Shown: one piece after another, positions 15,682 to 24,252 of the stretch
Layout: each line of letters begins with the position of its first letter
Position numbering within the stretch: the first letter of the stretch is position 1
NCBI GenBank assembly: GCA_001800075.1
Contig: MGUR01000074.1
Span: 1-27,608 of the forward strand
Length of the DNA stretch: 27,608 nucleotides
Direction of reading: 5' to 3'
Origin: Elusimicrobia bacterium RIFCSPLOWO2_01_FULL_59_12
GTDB taxonomy: Bacteria; Elusimicrobiota; Elusimicrobia; 2-01-FULL-59-12
Program-made: the position numbers and the translations under genes
The notes under the pieces: model-generated
Seen by the model: only the letters and a program-made list of their open reading frames with translations
What the model was told of the DNA's origin: nothing
Databases searched by the model: none

Positions 15682-16403
15682 TGGGAGAACTCCTCGTTAG
15701 AGACCATCCCGATCAGATGCAGCGCAGGATCCTTCATCACCTTCAGGCAGGCGCTTAAATTTGACGCATTGAGAAGTTTTGAGCTCACCATGAGAACCGA
15801 TGCATCCGCCAGGTGCGCGACCAGTAGGGGATCAATATTGTTCTTGTTTTGGGCCATGAGAGACACCGTGTCCAGGAGGACAAGGCCATAGTGCCCGGCG
15901 TTTTCTCCGGCAACGTGGCTGATCAGCGCGTGATCGCTTTCTTTAACGAGGGAGACGCTGATGGCGCTTTCTTTGACTACTTCGGCTTCGACGGCAGATT
16001 GCTGCCGGACCAGACGAGCATCCATCGGTATGTGGGGGGTTCCATTGGATTTGTTTCGGCGATCGGCCAGCGAGAGGTAGTCAATCTGCGAGAAGGACGG
16101 ATCCAGGCAGTCCTTTAAATTCAATGATTTTGGATTGTGATAAGTCGTCGCGTCGACCACCAGTACGCTCGACCGGCAGGTGTCGACATAGGCCATCGCC
16201 AGGGCGGCGCAAAAGAGCGTTTTCCCTTCCATGGGAAAAGAACTGAGGACCGCCAGGGAGCGAAACCGCTTTTGCCTCTGCAGCGCGACGATGCGATACG
16301 CCAGACGCTTGAGTTCCGAATAGTGCGTGAGATCCTTGAGCCGGTCGTAACGTGCGGGCTTGACCTGAAGCCATGGGGGGTGAGCTGCCATAGGGGTCCT
16401 CAT
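15678..16403 (-). CDS. BY-kinase-like P-loop ATPase (CpsD/CapB-type), degenerate
   Basis: This 241-residue soluble protein matches the ParA/MinD-like bacterial tyrosine-kinase fold: YSELKRLAYRIVALQRQ, Walker A SSFPMEGKTL (54-63, Lys61), a Walker A' position VLVVDATT (80-87) and Walker B LVLLDT (174-179). In active BY-kinases the A' motif ends D-A-D-x-R-x-P; here it is DATTYHNP. No C-terminal tyrosine cluster is present (the tail reads GMVSNEEFSQ). It may bind ATP and act as a structural switch for the co-polymerase rather than a true tyrosine kinase. It is coupled by ATGA overlaps to the Wza-like gene before it and to the co-polymerase after it, the normal Wza-Wzz/Wzc arrangement. Confidence 0.85.
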   Translation of the reverse strand: MRTPMAAHPPWLQVKPARYDRLKDLTHYSELKRLAYRIVALQRQKRFRSLAVLSSFPMEGKTLFCAALAMAYVDTCRSSVLVVDATTYHNPKSLNLKDCLDPSFSQIDYLSLADRRNKSNGTPHIPMDARLVRQQSAVEAEVVKESAISVSLVKESDHALISHVAGENAGHYGLVLLDTVSLMAQNKNNIDPLLVAHLADASVLMVSSKLLNASNLSACLKVMKDPALHLIGMVSNEEFSQ

Positions 16404-17467
16404 CGGTTGAGATTGTTCGTGCGGTTTAATTCATAGACAATGGCCGCGGACGTAAGGATCGAAACTAGAATGGCGGCGATCTGAACTTTGATCTCAGATT
16501 TTGATTGTCTTACGGCATGAACCAGGATGACGTCGCCTTGCACCAGGGCCGGCGCGCGCTGGAACTGATTCCAGGAGAATTCGTAGATGCGCTTGCGTCC
16601 ATTGGTTCGGCGAATGAGTTCAATATGATCCAGATTCGCCTGTTCCGTAAAGCCATCCGCCTGGGTCAGAGAATCGACAAAGTCCGACCCCGGTTTCAGA
16701 GGGTGCTCGCCGGGTTTGCGAACCTCTCCAAGCACGTAAATGGGCAACCGGTACGGGGAGGATGGGGATCGGCCCCCGAGAGAGCCGGAGTACTCCTTTT
16801 GTAAAAAGACAAGCTCGCCTCCATACCATCCCACGATCTGCGGTTGGTCCTCGCCGACGCCGTAATATTGATTCAGGTCAATAACAAAAAGCTTTTCGCC
16901 TTTCTGAATCCGGGCAAACTGAGGAGGCGTTTCTTTGATCGTCCCGCCCGCCAGGGCGATGACTTGATCCAGGGAGGCGTTCGGTTCCACCAAATAGCGG
17001 CCCGGCTTATGGACCAATCCCCGAACGTCAACCCAATAACGTCGTTCCTTGACATGAAGGCCTATATCGGGGGAGGTTTTGAAATAGGGGTGATACAACG
17101 CCGCGAGTTTCTTTTTAAGTTGCGCCAGAGTGACGCCGGTCGTATTGACGTCAATGTCATAAGGCAATTGCAGACCCCCATCAAAACCTACGCGGAAGTC
17201 CTCGTTAAGTTTGCGGTCGGACAGGGAACTCATGGTTAGCAAAAAGCCCGGTGCGATCATGGGATCCTTTACGTTAGGCCCTTCGGCATCGCGACCCCAG
17301 CTTTGCAAGATCGATGAGGTCTGAGTCGCATCTCGGCGACCTTGAGCGCCGAGATCTTTCCAGACATATTGGGGCCGGCCGGTGCCGCATGCTGTGAGGC
17401 CCGCCAACAAAAGGCAACACCAGCTTACGCTCAAGGGAGTGGAGTGATTCGATTTTGTTTTAGCCAT
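16400..17467 (-). CDS. Wza-like outer-membrane polysaccharide export lipoprotein
   Basis: The 355-residue product has a lipoprotein signal (CCLLLAGLTAC, Cys27). It has a poly-export domain at about 70-140 (DFRVGFDGGLQLPYDIDVN, then TLAQLKKKLAALYHPYF). Two SLBB-like beta-grasp domains begin at VRGLVHKPGRYLVEPNASL (about 148) and VLGEVRKPGEHPLKPGSDF (about 245). A C-terminal hydrophobic helix (about 328-345, IQIAAILVSILTSAAIVY-like) corresponds to the helix that forms the Wza outer-membrane pore. It should form the octameric outer-membrane channel through which the polymer leaves. It lies 37 bases after the flippase-GT4 fusion, the largest gap inside the run, and overlaps the ATPase gene by four bases. 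Confidence 0.93.
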   Translation of the reverse strand: MAKTKSNHSTPLSVSWCCLLLAGLTACGTGRPQYVWKDLGAQGRRDATQTSSILQSWGRDAEGPNVKDPMIAPGFLLTMSSLSDRKLNEDFRVGFDGGLQLPYDIDVNTTGVTLAQLKKKLAALYHPYFKTSPDIGLHVKERRYWVDVRGLVHKPGRYLVEPNASLDQVIALAGGTIKETPPQFARIQKGEKLFVIDLNQYYGVGEDQPQIVGWYGGELVFLQKEYSGSLGGRSPSSPYRLPIYVLGEVRKPGEHPLKPGSDFVDSLTQADGFTEQANLDHIELIRRTNGRKRIYEFSWNQFQRAPALVQGDVILVHAVRQSKSEIKVQIAAILVSILTSAAIVYELNRTNNLNR

Positions 17468-17504
17468 TAGTCAGTTCCTCTTTCTGTTTGCGAAATGAAC
17501 AGTT

Positions 17505-20081
17505 TCAATTGAACTGAAACGTTTCCGCGTACGAAGCCGCCATCGTAGGCGTGTCCCACCGTTTACGAAGGGCCGCCGCCGCCCCCCATCGATCATCGAA
17601 AAACTTTGTTTCTCCCGCCGTCTTCAGGGTCGCCAGGATTTCGAGGATTCTCTGCGCCCCCTCTTCGGGTTTTTTCACATCAAAATAATGCGCCCAGGGG
17701 CTCAAAAAGCGGTGCCCTTCAATATCGCTGAGGATCGTCGGCAGGCCTGATCCGGCCGCCTCCAGAGGCGCCAGCGGCATGCCTTCGAGCAGAGATCCGG
17801 AGATAAAGAGGTCGGAGGCCTGGATCCAATCTTGAGGGTGCTCGGAAGGGCCGGCGATGAAGAGGCGTTCCCGATCCGGCAGATCAAGAATCTTCTGATC
17901 AAGATATTCGCGGTATCCTGCCTGGGTCTCTTGTCCCACAAAAAACAGGCTGAGCTCGGCGCGAGCCTCTTTCGACAGGGCTCGCCAGATATCGAGCACA
18001 AGGTCTTGTCCCTTACCCGCATGCAGTCTGGCCAGGCAGAGCATCCACCGGCCTGCGTAAAGATGCGGAGCCAGGCCGGGCATGAGTCGCTTCCTCAATG
18101 TCTGTTTTTCCAAAGGGATATTCGAAACGAGGGATGAAAGTGAAAAAGCGACCCCGTTGGGGATGACTTCGATGCGCTGGGGCCTGATACCGAGGGCTAC
18201 AAGCCCGGATTTGACGCCTGTGGAAACGGCAATAATTCTGTCGGGAAAGCGAAGAAAAAACCTGTAATAAAATCGATACCGGCGATTATGCTGGATATCC
18301 AGCAGGGTGTGTAGCGTGACAAAAAGTCGGACGTGGCCCAGTGAAAGGACCTTGGCGATACTGCCATAAATGAGCGGACCCAGATCGTGGACATGCAGGA
18401 CCCGGGTATCATTGGAAAAAATGATCTGCAGGAGACGGACCACACTCCGGAGCGAAAATCCTTTGCGTTTCTGCCACTGTACCAGGGGAATACCCGCTTC
18501 TCTGAACTGGGTTTCGAGAGAAGGATCCCCGCCTTGATGATCGTAGGTCGCTACCAGGACTTTGAAACCCGGACGCTGATGCAGCTCCTGAGCCAGTGAA
18601 TAGACCATTCTCTCCAATCCTCCCAAACCCAGGGTTTGCGCCAGTTCCAGGACATGAATGGTTGCCGGGTGAGCTGAACGCTTCCGAAGATAGACCGCGT
18701 AGGCCCCGCCAAAATAGATGACCATAAAAATCGGACCTGTCACGAAGAACCACATTCGCGGATCAGAAAACAGCGGACGGGATAAGACGGCAAAGGCCCC
18801 GGCGGCCGCCGCCAAACCCGCTTGAACTCCCATGTCTTTGAAGGGAAGGAATTTCGAATAAGTGACGGCAAAGCTCCGCCGCTGATGGTCCAGGGAATAA
18901 AGGCGTATCGTAAACTGTGTGGCCAAGAAAGCGATCAACGCCCCCATGGCGCCCCAATGGCCCACGGCCAGCCAGGTCGCTCCGATCGAAAACGGAGCAA
19001 AGAGAAGCGCCGCCCGCAGGATCCACTTGCCGTCGCCCAGCGCACGCGCAACGGAGTCATAGGGCAAAGCAAAACACAGGTAATACAGCGCGTAAACGCG
19101 CATAAACGGGACCGCGGGCATATAGCGCTCGGTAAAAAGTATCCGAACAATCGGATCGCTGAAAATCATGAGTCCGATGGTCGCAGGAAGGAGGAAACGA
19201 AAAAGCTCGGAGACGCTTTCGGAAAAGAGCGCGGCGGCATGGGTCTTATCTTTTGCTGCAAAGGCCTGGGAAAGCCGGGGGATCAACACGCGGTTCACCG
19301 AGATCTCAAAGACGAAAAGCGGTGGAATCATCAGGCATCCCATCGCGTAGAACGCAAATGCTTCCGGGCTTAGCCGAACAGACAAAATCAGCTGGTCTAG
19401 ATTTTGGAGAACCACCCCGGCGAGCGCCGCGATCGAAACAGGAAGCGCGTACCGGAGCACTTTGACAGATTTGTCCCGAGAGAAAAGGGGTTGAATGTCC
19501 CCCGTCTTAAAAAGAAGAAGCCATCCGATCAATGTGCGAATCAGCGCTCCCGCAACGAAAACCAAAATAACCCATTCAATACTGCGCGTCCACCAGGCCG
19601 CGGCCAGAAGGCTCACCCCTCTCAAAACATTCGCTCCCGACGAATAAAAAGATCCGGTCCAGATTTTTCCGCGCGCAATGAGTAAGTCTTCGAGGAATTC
19701 TGAGGCTAAACCAAACGGCATGGCCATAAGGAACAGGCGCAAATCGGCCAAGGGGATCCGGATGAGCGGGGCGATCCAAGGCGAAAGAATCAATCCGATC
19801 GCGCACAAGAGCAGGCTGATAACGACGAGGAGCGTCCAGCTTTGCCGGACCTCTGGTTTGGTATCAGGATATTTGCCGACCCAATGATAAAGACCATTCG
19901 AGAGACCCGACAGCAGAAATAAACCGGGGCTGATCATGACGTAAAGAAAAAAGATTTTGTATTGCCCCATTTGATCAGGGGTCAGAATCCTCACTAGAAC
20001 GAGCGGCAGAAAGAGATTCAGGACTGCCGCGAACCCATTCGTCAGGGAGATCGGCCAATGGGAAGTGGATTTATCGGCCAC
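17505..20081 (-). CDS. Wzx-type MOP flippase fused to a GT4 glycosyltransferase
   Basis: The 858-residue protein joins two full-length enzymes. Residues 1-467 are a MOP-superfamily polysaccharide flippase with about 12-14 helices (TNGFAAVLNLFLPLVLVRIL, LRYALPVSIAALAGVVLQNL, PRLSQAFAAKD), which moves lipid-linked repeat units across the inner membrane. Residues about 474-858 are a GT4 glycosyltransferase: IHVLELAQTLGLGGLERMVY, LHVHDLGPLIYGS, IAVSTGVKSGLV, IEVIPNGV, CLARLHAGKGQDLVLD and the E-x7-E element EGMPLAPLE. No Met, GTG or TTG lies at the join (YAVYLRKRSAHPATIHVLEL), so it is one polypeptide. A GTG start at 20081 overlaps the sugar transferase stop by 11 bases. The fusion would couple the last sugar addition to flipping. 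Confidence 0.92.
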   Translation of the reverse strand: MADKSTSHWPISLTNGFAAVLNLFLPLVLVRILTPDQMGQYKIFFLYVMISPGLFLLSGLSNGLYHWVGKYPDTKPEVRQSWTLLVVISLLLCAIGLILSPWIAPLIRIPLADLRLFLMAMPFGLASEFLEDLLIARGKIWTGSFYSSGANVLRGVSLLAAAWWTRSIEWVILVFVAGALIRTLIGWLLLFKTGDIQPLFSRDKSVKVLRYALPVSIAALAGVVLQNLDQLILSVRLSPEAFAFYAMGCLMIPPLFVFEISVNRVLIPRLSQAFAAKDKTHAAALFSESVSELFRFLLPATIGLMIFSDPIVRILFTERYMPAVPFMRVYALYYLCFALPYDSVARALGDGKWILRAALLFAPFSIGATWLAVGHWGAMGALIAFLATQFTIRLYSLDHQRRSFAVTYSKFLPFKDMGVQAGLAAAAGAFAVLSRPLFSDPRMWFFVTGPIFMVIYFGGAYAVYLRKRSAHPATIHVLELAQTLGLGGLERMVYSLAQELHQRPGFKVLVATYDHQGGDPSLETQFREAGIPLVQWQKRKGFSLRSVVRLLQIIFSNDTRVLHVHDLGPLIYGSIAKVLSLGHVRLFVTLHTLLDIQHNRRYRFYYRFFLRFPDRIIAVSTGVKSGLVALGIRPQRIEVIPNGVAFSLSSLVSNIPLEKQTLRKRLMPGLAPHLYAGRWMLCLARLHAGKGQDLVLDIWRALSKEARAELSLFFVGQETQAGYREYLDQKILDLPDRERLFIAGPSEHPQDWIQASDLFISGSLLEGMPLAPLEAAGSGLPTILSDIEGHRFLSPWAHYFDVKKPEEGAQRILEILATLKTAGETKFFDDRWGAAAALRKRWDTPTMAASYAETFQFN

Positions 20082-21006
20082 TATTCCCCCGCAACACCAT
20101 GAAGATCGTTTTTAGGATTACCTGAAAGTCCATCTGAGGAGACATGCGCTGGATGTAATAGAGGTCGTATTCCAGCTTCGTTTTACACTCTTCGACGGAG
20201 GCGGCATATCCATTCTTGACCTGCGCCCATCCCGTGATGCCCGGCCGCACAAGAAGGCGCAACGAAAAAAGCGGAATGGCTTCGCTTAAGAGTTGATAAA
20301 ACTCCGGGCGCTCCGGTCTGGGACCCACGAAACTCAATTCCCCGCGCGGAACATTCAGGAGCTGGGGCAGTTCGTCCAGACGGGTCTTTCTCAGCCAGCG
20401 TCCGAGACGCGTCACCCGCAGGTCCCCCTCACTCGCCCATTGGGGACCTGAGGACTCCGCCGTCAGGGACATCGTCCGGAACTTGAATAATGAAAACTTT
20501 TTCCCGTGATACCCCAGGCGCTCCTGGCGATAGAAAATCGGCCTTCCGCTGGTCGCGTAGATTGCCAGAGCCAGCCCCAGCAACAAGGGCGAAATAAGGA
20601 TTAGGAGAAAAATCGCCAGGACCGGTTCGATGAGAGTTTTTAGATAAAAATACAAGCGTATCGAAGGACTCTGGTAGGTTGACCCCAGGAGGAAGCTCCA
20701 GGCATCGGCCGTGCCAAGATTCACCCGGCCGCGGATCTCCTTCAGGAGGTGTTCCACATCGACAATCCGCTGGCCGCGAAGATGCGCGCTGATGAGCTCG
20801 CTGTAGGGTTTGAGCTTGTGGGCTGATCGTCTGGAAATTACCAAAGTCTCATGACCCCGGGGAGAGGAGCCATTGGTATCCGAAAGAATGCAGGGATGAA
20901 TGGTGATCCAATCCGCGGACCCGGATTCCTTAATCTGTGCGGACAACGTTTCCTGTTCTTCCGGAAGCAGATAGGTCGCCAGACTCAAGGGCCTTTTAAG
21001 ATTCAT
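20071..21006 (-). CDS. Polyprenyl-phosphate sugar-1-phosphate transferase (initiating enzyme)
   Basis: The ATG at 21006 overlaps the TGA of the preceding GT2 gene; the longer open frame to 21288 is overlap with that gene. The 311-residue protein carries one membrane hairpin/helix (about 122-150) and a full bacterial sugar-transferase domain: FYRQERLGYHGKKFSLFKFR, DELPQLLNV (211-219), ELSFVGPRPERPEF (223-236) and RPGITGWAQV. It transfers a hexose-1-phosphate from a UDP-sugar to undecaprenyl phosphate, starting the repeat unit at the cytoplasmic face. The first 110 residues keep only the C-terminal end of the usual CoA-binding-like region (HLRGQRIVDVEHLLKEIRGR). The four N-terminal helices found in WbaP/WcaJ-type enzymes are absent. 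Confidence 0.92.
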   Translation of the reverse strand: MNLKRPLSLATYLLPEEQETLSAQIKESGSADWITIHPCILSDTNGSSPRGHETLVISRRSAHKLKPYSELISAHLRGQRIVDVEHLLKEIRGRVNLGTADAWSFLLGSTYQSPSIRLYFYLKTLIEPVLAIFLLILISPLLLGLALAIYATSGRPIFYRQERLGYHGKKFSLFKFRTMSLTAESSGPQWASEGDLRVTRLGRWLRKTRLDELPQLLNVPRGELSFVGPRPERPEFYQLLSEAIPLFSLRLLVRPGITGWAQVKNGYAASVEECKTKLEYDLYYIQRMSPQMDFQVILKTIFMVLRGNSGR

Positions 21007-22136
21007 TTCCAGGCTCCCTGCGGCTGCTTGTTCGCCTGAATAATAAGGATGGGAGCAAGAAGAGAGATTAGCGCGGCGCCGCTGAGCTGTCGGAAACTTC
21101 CGGAAGTGACCATCAGGACCCCAACGGCAGCCGCCGTCGGAAGCACGACGAATTGAAACGCCAGGGCTAACCCGAAAACGATCAAGGCGACCCAATAAGC
21201 CCAGAGCACTCGGAAAAGCCTTCGGCCTGCCACCACCCCGGCGACAGGATTGCGTCGTAAACAGGAAGGCAAGAGCGCCCTGACCCATTGCAGATTGCCG
21301 ATCAGTAACCGCTTTCGCCTGCCGAGATCCAGTTGGTGCTGTTCGACACCGGCATCCCGGACTTCCCCTACGGGGTAGAGAATGACACCCTTCGGGTAAA
21401 GCGCTCGCAGCGTCAAAGGAATCACCACATCATCATTCAACCAGGGAGTATTCCCCAGAGAGTCCAGTGCCTTCTTCAGAAAAGGAGTCTTATAGCCGAC
21501 GGTCGCGCCATGGAGGCTGACGGGACCTCCGCAAATCGCTTCAATGCGTTTCAGGGTGGTTTCCAGGCCCCAGAGGATGCGATGGAGCCAGCCAGCTCGT
21601 TGAGGCCGATAGGAGGGAGCGATGGCCATAATGCCCTGCTTCCGGGTGCCAATGCGCTGCATGACGTCGGAGAGGAAAGTTTTGGGCCAGAGAGTCCCTG
21701 CATCTACCAGGAGGACCCAATCCGAACGGGACTCTGTCACCAGCGTCTTAATCACGGCCCATTTCCCGCTTTTTTCCTCAAATTTTGTAATACAAACCCT
21801 GGGGAATCGTCGCACTTCCTCGGATGTTTTATCCGTACAGGCATCCGCTCCGACGTGAACCTTGATCTGGGGAACCGGCTGAATTCGAGGACGGGTCCGG
21901 AGGTATCGGATGGCTTGGTGGATACTCTTTAGAGTCGCGCCCATGAGCGCGGCTTCATTGTGCGCGGGAATGATGATTTCGATGCGCAAAGGAAAGGAAG
22001 ACAGGTCGGGCCCTGAAGACGATTTTTCTTCTGACTTTCGGTGTAGAAAATAATATCCGGACAGGGCCAAAAGAGGACACAGAACCGAGAGCCCTAAAAT
22101 TCCAAAAATGCCAAGACTCAATAAGATAGGAATCAT
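21003..22136 (-). CDS. Membrane-anchored GT2 glycosyltransferase
   Basis: The 377-residue protein has an N-terminal helix (about 4-27), a GT2 domain and two or three C-terminal helices (about 312-370). GT2 features: IEIIIPAHNEAALMGATLKS (53-72), GADACTDKTSEEV, the metal-site segment VLLVDAGTLW (141-150; DAG rather than DxD), GATVGYK, the catalytic-base region WLNDDVVIP (232-240) and QHQLDLGRRKRLLIGNLQW, which echoes the Q-x-x-R-R-x-R-W motif of processive-like GT2 enzymes. It probably adds a sugar to the lipid-linked repeat, or it may be a hyaluronan/cellulose-synthase-like polymerising enzyme; the divergent DxD makes this uncertain. It starts seven bases after the glmS stop and overlaps the initiating transferase gene. 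Confidence 0.88.
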   Translation of the reverse strand: MIPILLSLGIFGILGLSVLCPLLALSGYYFLHRKSEEKSSSGPDLSSFPLRIEIIIPAHNEAALMGATLKSIHQAIRYLRTRPRIQPVPQIKVHVGADACTDKTSEEVRRFPRVCITKFEEKSGKWAVIKTLVTESRSDWVLLVDAGTLWPKTFLSDVMQRIGTRKQGIMAIAPSYRPQRAGWLHRILWGLETTLKRIEAICGGPVSLHGATVGYKTPFLKKALDSLGNTPWLNDDVVIPLTLRALYPKGVILYPVGEVRDAGVEQHQLDLGRRKRLLIGNLQWVRALLPSCLRRNPVAGVVAGRRLFRVLWAYWVALIVFGLALAFQFVVLPTAAAVGVLMVTSGSFRQLSGAALISLLAPILIIQANKQPQGAWK

Positions 22137-22143
22137 ATTCTCT

Positions 22144-23970
22144 TTACTCGACCGTGACGCTTTTAGCCAAATTGCGCGGTTGGTCGACGTCGCATCCGCG
22201 AAGGACGGCGATGTAATAGGCCAACAACTGCAGGGGAATGACCGATAAAAGGGGCGCTAGATATTCGTGCGTTCGAGGGACCGTCAGAACATAATCCGCC
22301 AGATTTTCCACCGCCGCATCGTTTTCCGTGCTCAGGGCGATGAGCCGGCCCCCTCGCGCTTTCACTTCTTCCATGTTGGAGAGCATTTTCTCGCGAACGG
22401 AAGATGCGGTAACGATTGCGACCACCGGCATCTCTGCATCGATCAGAGCAATGGGGCCGTGCTTCATCTCTCCCGCAGGGAATCCTTCGGCATGGATATA
22501 GGAGATCTCCTTTAATTTGAGCGCCCCCTCCAGAGCGATGGGGTAGTTGAGATGGCGCCCCAGGTAAAGAAAGTTCCTCTGACTCGATACGTCTTGAGCG
22601 ATCGTTTTAATGCGGCCGGCTTGTTCAAGCAGCGCACACACCGAAGCCGGCAATCTAGACAATTCCTCGAGGAGGAGACGCGCCATCTCAGGGGTCACCG
22701 TACCGCGGCATTGACCCAGGTAAAGCGCCAGGATAAAGAGGGCCGTGAGTTGGCCCGTAAAGGCTTTGGTCGAAGCGACTCCAATTTCCGGCCCGCAATG
22801 CGTGTAAAACGCATGAGCCGCATCGCGCGCGGCGGTCGATCCCACAACGTTGGACAAGGCAAGGGTCGTTAACCCTTGAGCCTTGGACCGTCTAAGCACC
22901 GACAAGGTATCCGCTGTTTCTCCGGACTGCGTGATAGCGACGACCAGCGTCCCTTTTTCTTCGGTAAAACGTCGGTACCGATATTCGCTAGCGATCTCGA
23001 CCGTACAAGGAACGCGGGCGATTTCCTCGATCCAAAAGCGAGCCACCAGCGCGGCGTGATAGGACGTCCCGCATCCGATCAAGCAGACTTTCGATAACGT
23101 GATGGCGGTCGGCATTGGCAGGATATCGTCCAGCAAGACCCGGCCTTCTTGTGTTGAGATACGGCTGCGATAGGTGTTGGGGATGGTCTTCTGCTGTTCG
23201 AAGATCTCCTTAAGCATGAAATGCTCATAGCCGCTTTTCTCGGCCATGAGGGCATCCCCGGTGATCGCCTGCGGCGGGCGCACAACGGAGAGGCCGTTTT
23301 TTTCGAAGATCTTCACCCCCTCCTGGGTTAACTCCGCGATGTCACCGTCTTCAAGAATAATCATGTTTCGCGTATAGGACAACAGGGCGGGAATGTCGGA
23401 GGCGAGGAACGTTTCGTTTTCCCCTACCCCCAGGACGAGCGGGGAGTCTTTCCGCGCCGCGATTAAGCGTCCAGGATCTTCCTCGGATATCACGCCGATC
23501 GCGTAGGAACCCCGGACCTGTATCAAAGCGTTTCGGACGGCGTCCAAAAGGTGTCCTTTGTAATGCTCCTCAATGAGATGGGCCAGCACTTCAGTGTCTG
23601 TCTGAGATTTAAAACGATGTCCCTCTGCGGTTAGACGATTTTTAAGTTCCATATAATTTTCAATGATGCCATTGTGCACGACAACAATATTGCCGTTGCA
23701 GCACGTGTGCGGATGGGCGTTTTCTTCAGAAGGACGACCATGCGTGGCCCAACGCGTGTGGCCAAGCCCCACGGTCCCGATGACGGGATTTTTCTGGAGC
23801 AATGCCTCCAAGACATGAAGCTTGCCCACGCTGCGGCGCACAGCCACGCTGTCACCATTGAGGACCGCGACACCCGCTGAATCATACCCACGGTATTCGA
23901 GTCGGCGTAAGCCGTTTACCAAAACAGACGAGGCGTTTTGAGCGCCTATATAGCCAACGACGCCGCACAT
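22144..23970 (-). CDS. glmS: Glutamine--fructose-6-phosphate aminotransferase (isomerising), GlmS
   Basis: The ATG at 23970 is chosen because the next residue, Cys (MCGVVGYIG), becomes the N-terminal nucleophile of the glutaminase domain after Met removal; the open frame extends to 24015 but would bury this Cys. The 608-residue product has the glutaminase half (RRLEYRGYDSAGVAV, GHTRWATHGRPSEENAHPH, HNGIIENY), the linker GYEHFMLKEIFEQ, and two SIS domains (IGCGTSYHAAL, ITQSGETADT, PAGEMKHGPIALI), ending in DQPRNLAKSVTVE. It makes glucosamine-6-phosphate for UDP-GlcNAc, suggesting an amino-sugar-containing polymer. It sits 16 bases after the 80-aa gene, so it probably shares promoter copy D. 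Whether this is the sole glmS of the cell cannot be seen. Confidence 0.97.
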   Translation of the reverse strand: MCGVVGYIGAQNASSVLVNGLRRLEYRGYDSAGVAVLNGDSVAVRRSVGKLHVLEALLQKNPVIGTVGLGHTRWATHGRPSEENAHPHTCCNGNIVVVHNGIIENYMELKNRLTAEGHRFKSQTDTEVLAHLIEEHYKGHLLDAVRNALIQVRGSYAIGVISEEDPGRLIAARKDSPLVLGVGENETFLASDIPALLSYTRNMIILEDGDIAELTQEGVKIFEKNGLSVVRPPQAITGDALMAEKSGYEHFMLKEIFEQQKTIPNTYRSRISTQEGRVLLDDILPMPTAITLSKVCLIGCGTSYHAALVARFWIEEIARVPCTVEIASEYRYRRFTEEKGTLVVAITQSGETADTLSVLRRSKAQGLTTLALSNVVGSTAARDAAHAFYTHCGPEIGVASTKAFTGQLTALFILALYLGQCRGTVTPEMARLLLEELSRLPASVCALLEQAGRIKTIAQDVSSQRNFLYLGRHLNYPIALEGALKLKEISYIHAEGFPAGEMKHGPIALIDAEMPVVAIVTASSVREKMLSNMEEVKARGGRLIALSTENDAAVENLADYVLTVPRTHEYLAPLLSVIPLQLLAYYIAVLRGCDVDQPRNLAKSVTVE

Positions 23971-23986
23971 AACTACGTAGAACCTT

Positions 23987-24229
23987 TCATCGCTGATAGC
24001 CTCGGAGTCTACCACTCATGCCCAGGGAGACGGGGTCTTTCAAGAGATCAATCATGATCCTGGCGTAATCCAGATGGCCACCCCGTTTGCGTACATCCCG
24101 TTGCGTCCGCGCCGTTACGTCCTGAGTCCTCTGCTCGCCATCATGCAGCGGCGGCTCGCGTTCCTGGGCGTGATCGACTCCTCGCTGCCCCTTGTTTTTA
24201 AAATTCCTTCGAAAATGATTTTGATCCAT
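23987..24229 (-). CDS. Small hydrophilic protein, 80 residues, paralogue of the protein at 25409-25651
   Basis: The ATG at 24229 has AAGGAGG eight bases ahead and lies 23 bases beyond the -10 of promoter copy D. The product (MDQNHFRRNFKNKGQRGVDH at its start) is highly charged, rich in Arg, His, Gln and Asp, with no signal peptide or helix-spanning segment. It aligns without gaps to the 80-residue protein at 25409-25651: about 24 of 80 positions are identical, including FKxKxQR at 10-16, QERE at 22-25, and AR-x-M at 56-59. I do not recognise the family. It is the first gene of the apparent polysaccharide operon, 16 bases ahead of glmS, so a regulatory or leader-type role is possible but unproven. 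Confidence 0.78.
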   Translation of the reverse strand: MDQNHFRRNFKNKGQRGVDHAQEREPPLHDGEQRTQDVTARTQRDVRKRGGHLDYARIMIDLLKDPVSLGMSGRLRGYQR

Positions 24230-24252
24230 GGGGTTAACCTCCTTAGGGGTAT

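Noticed and set aside
17490..17525. Inverted repeat GTTTCA/TGAAAC around the flippase-GT4 stop codon as a terminator.
   Set aside because: Only a 6-bp, AT-rich stem without a T-run; too weak to claim, and the downstream gene is only 37 bases away.
21007..21288. Longer start for the sugar-1-phosphate transferase, adding 94 residues.
   Set aside because: The extension is a shadow of the upstream GT2 gene, Arg/Ser/Gly-rich without membrane helices; the ATGA overlap at 21006 marks the true start.
23971..24015. Longer GlmS start at 24015.
   Set aside because: It would place 15 residues before the catalytic Cys that must be N-terminal.
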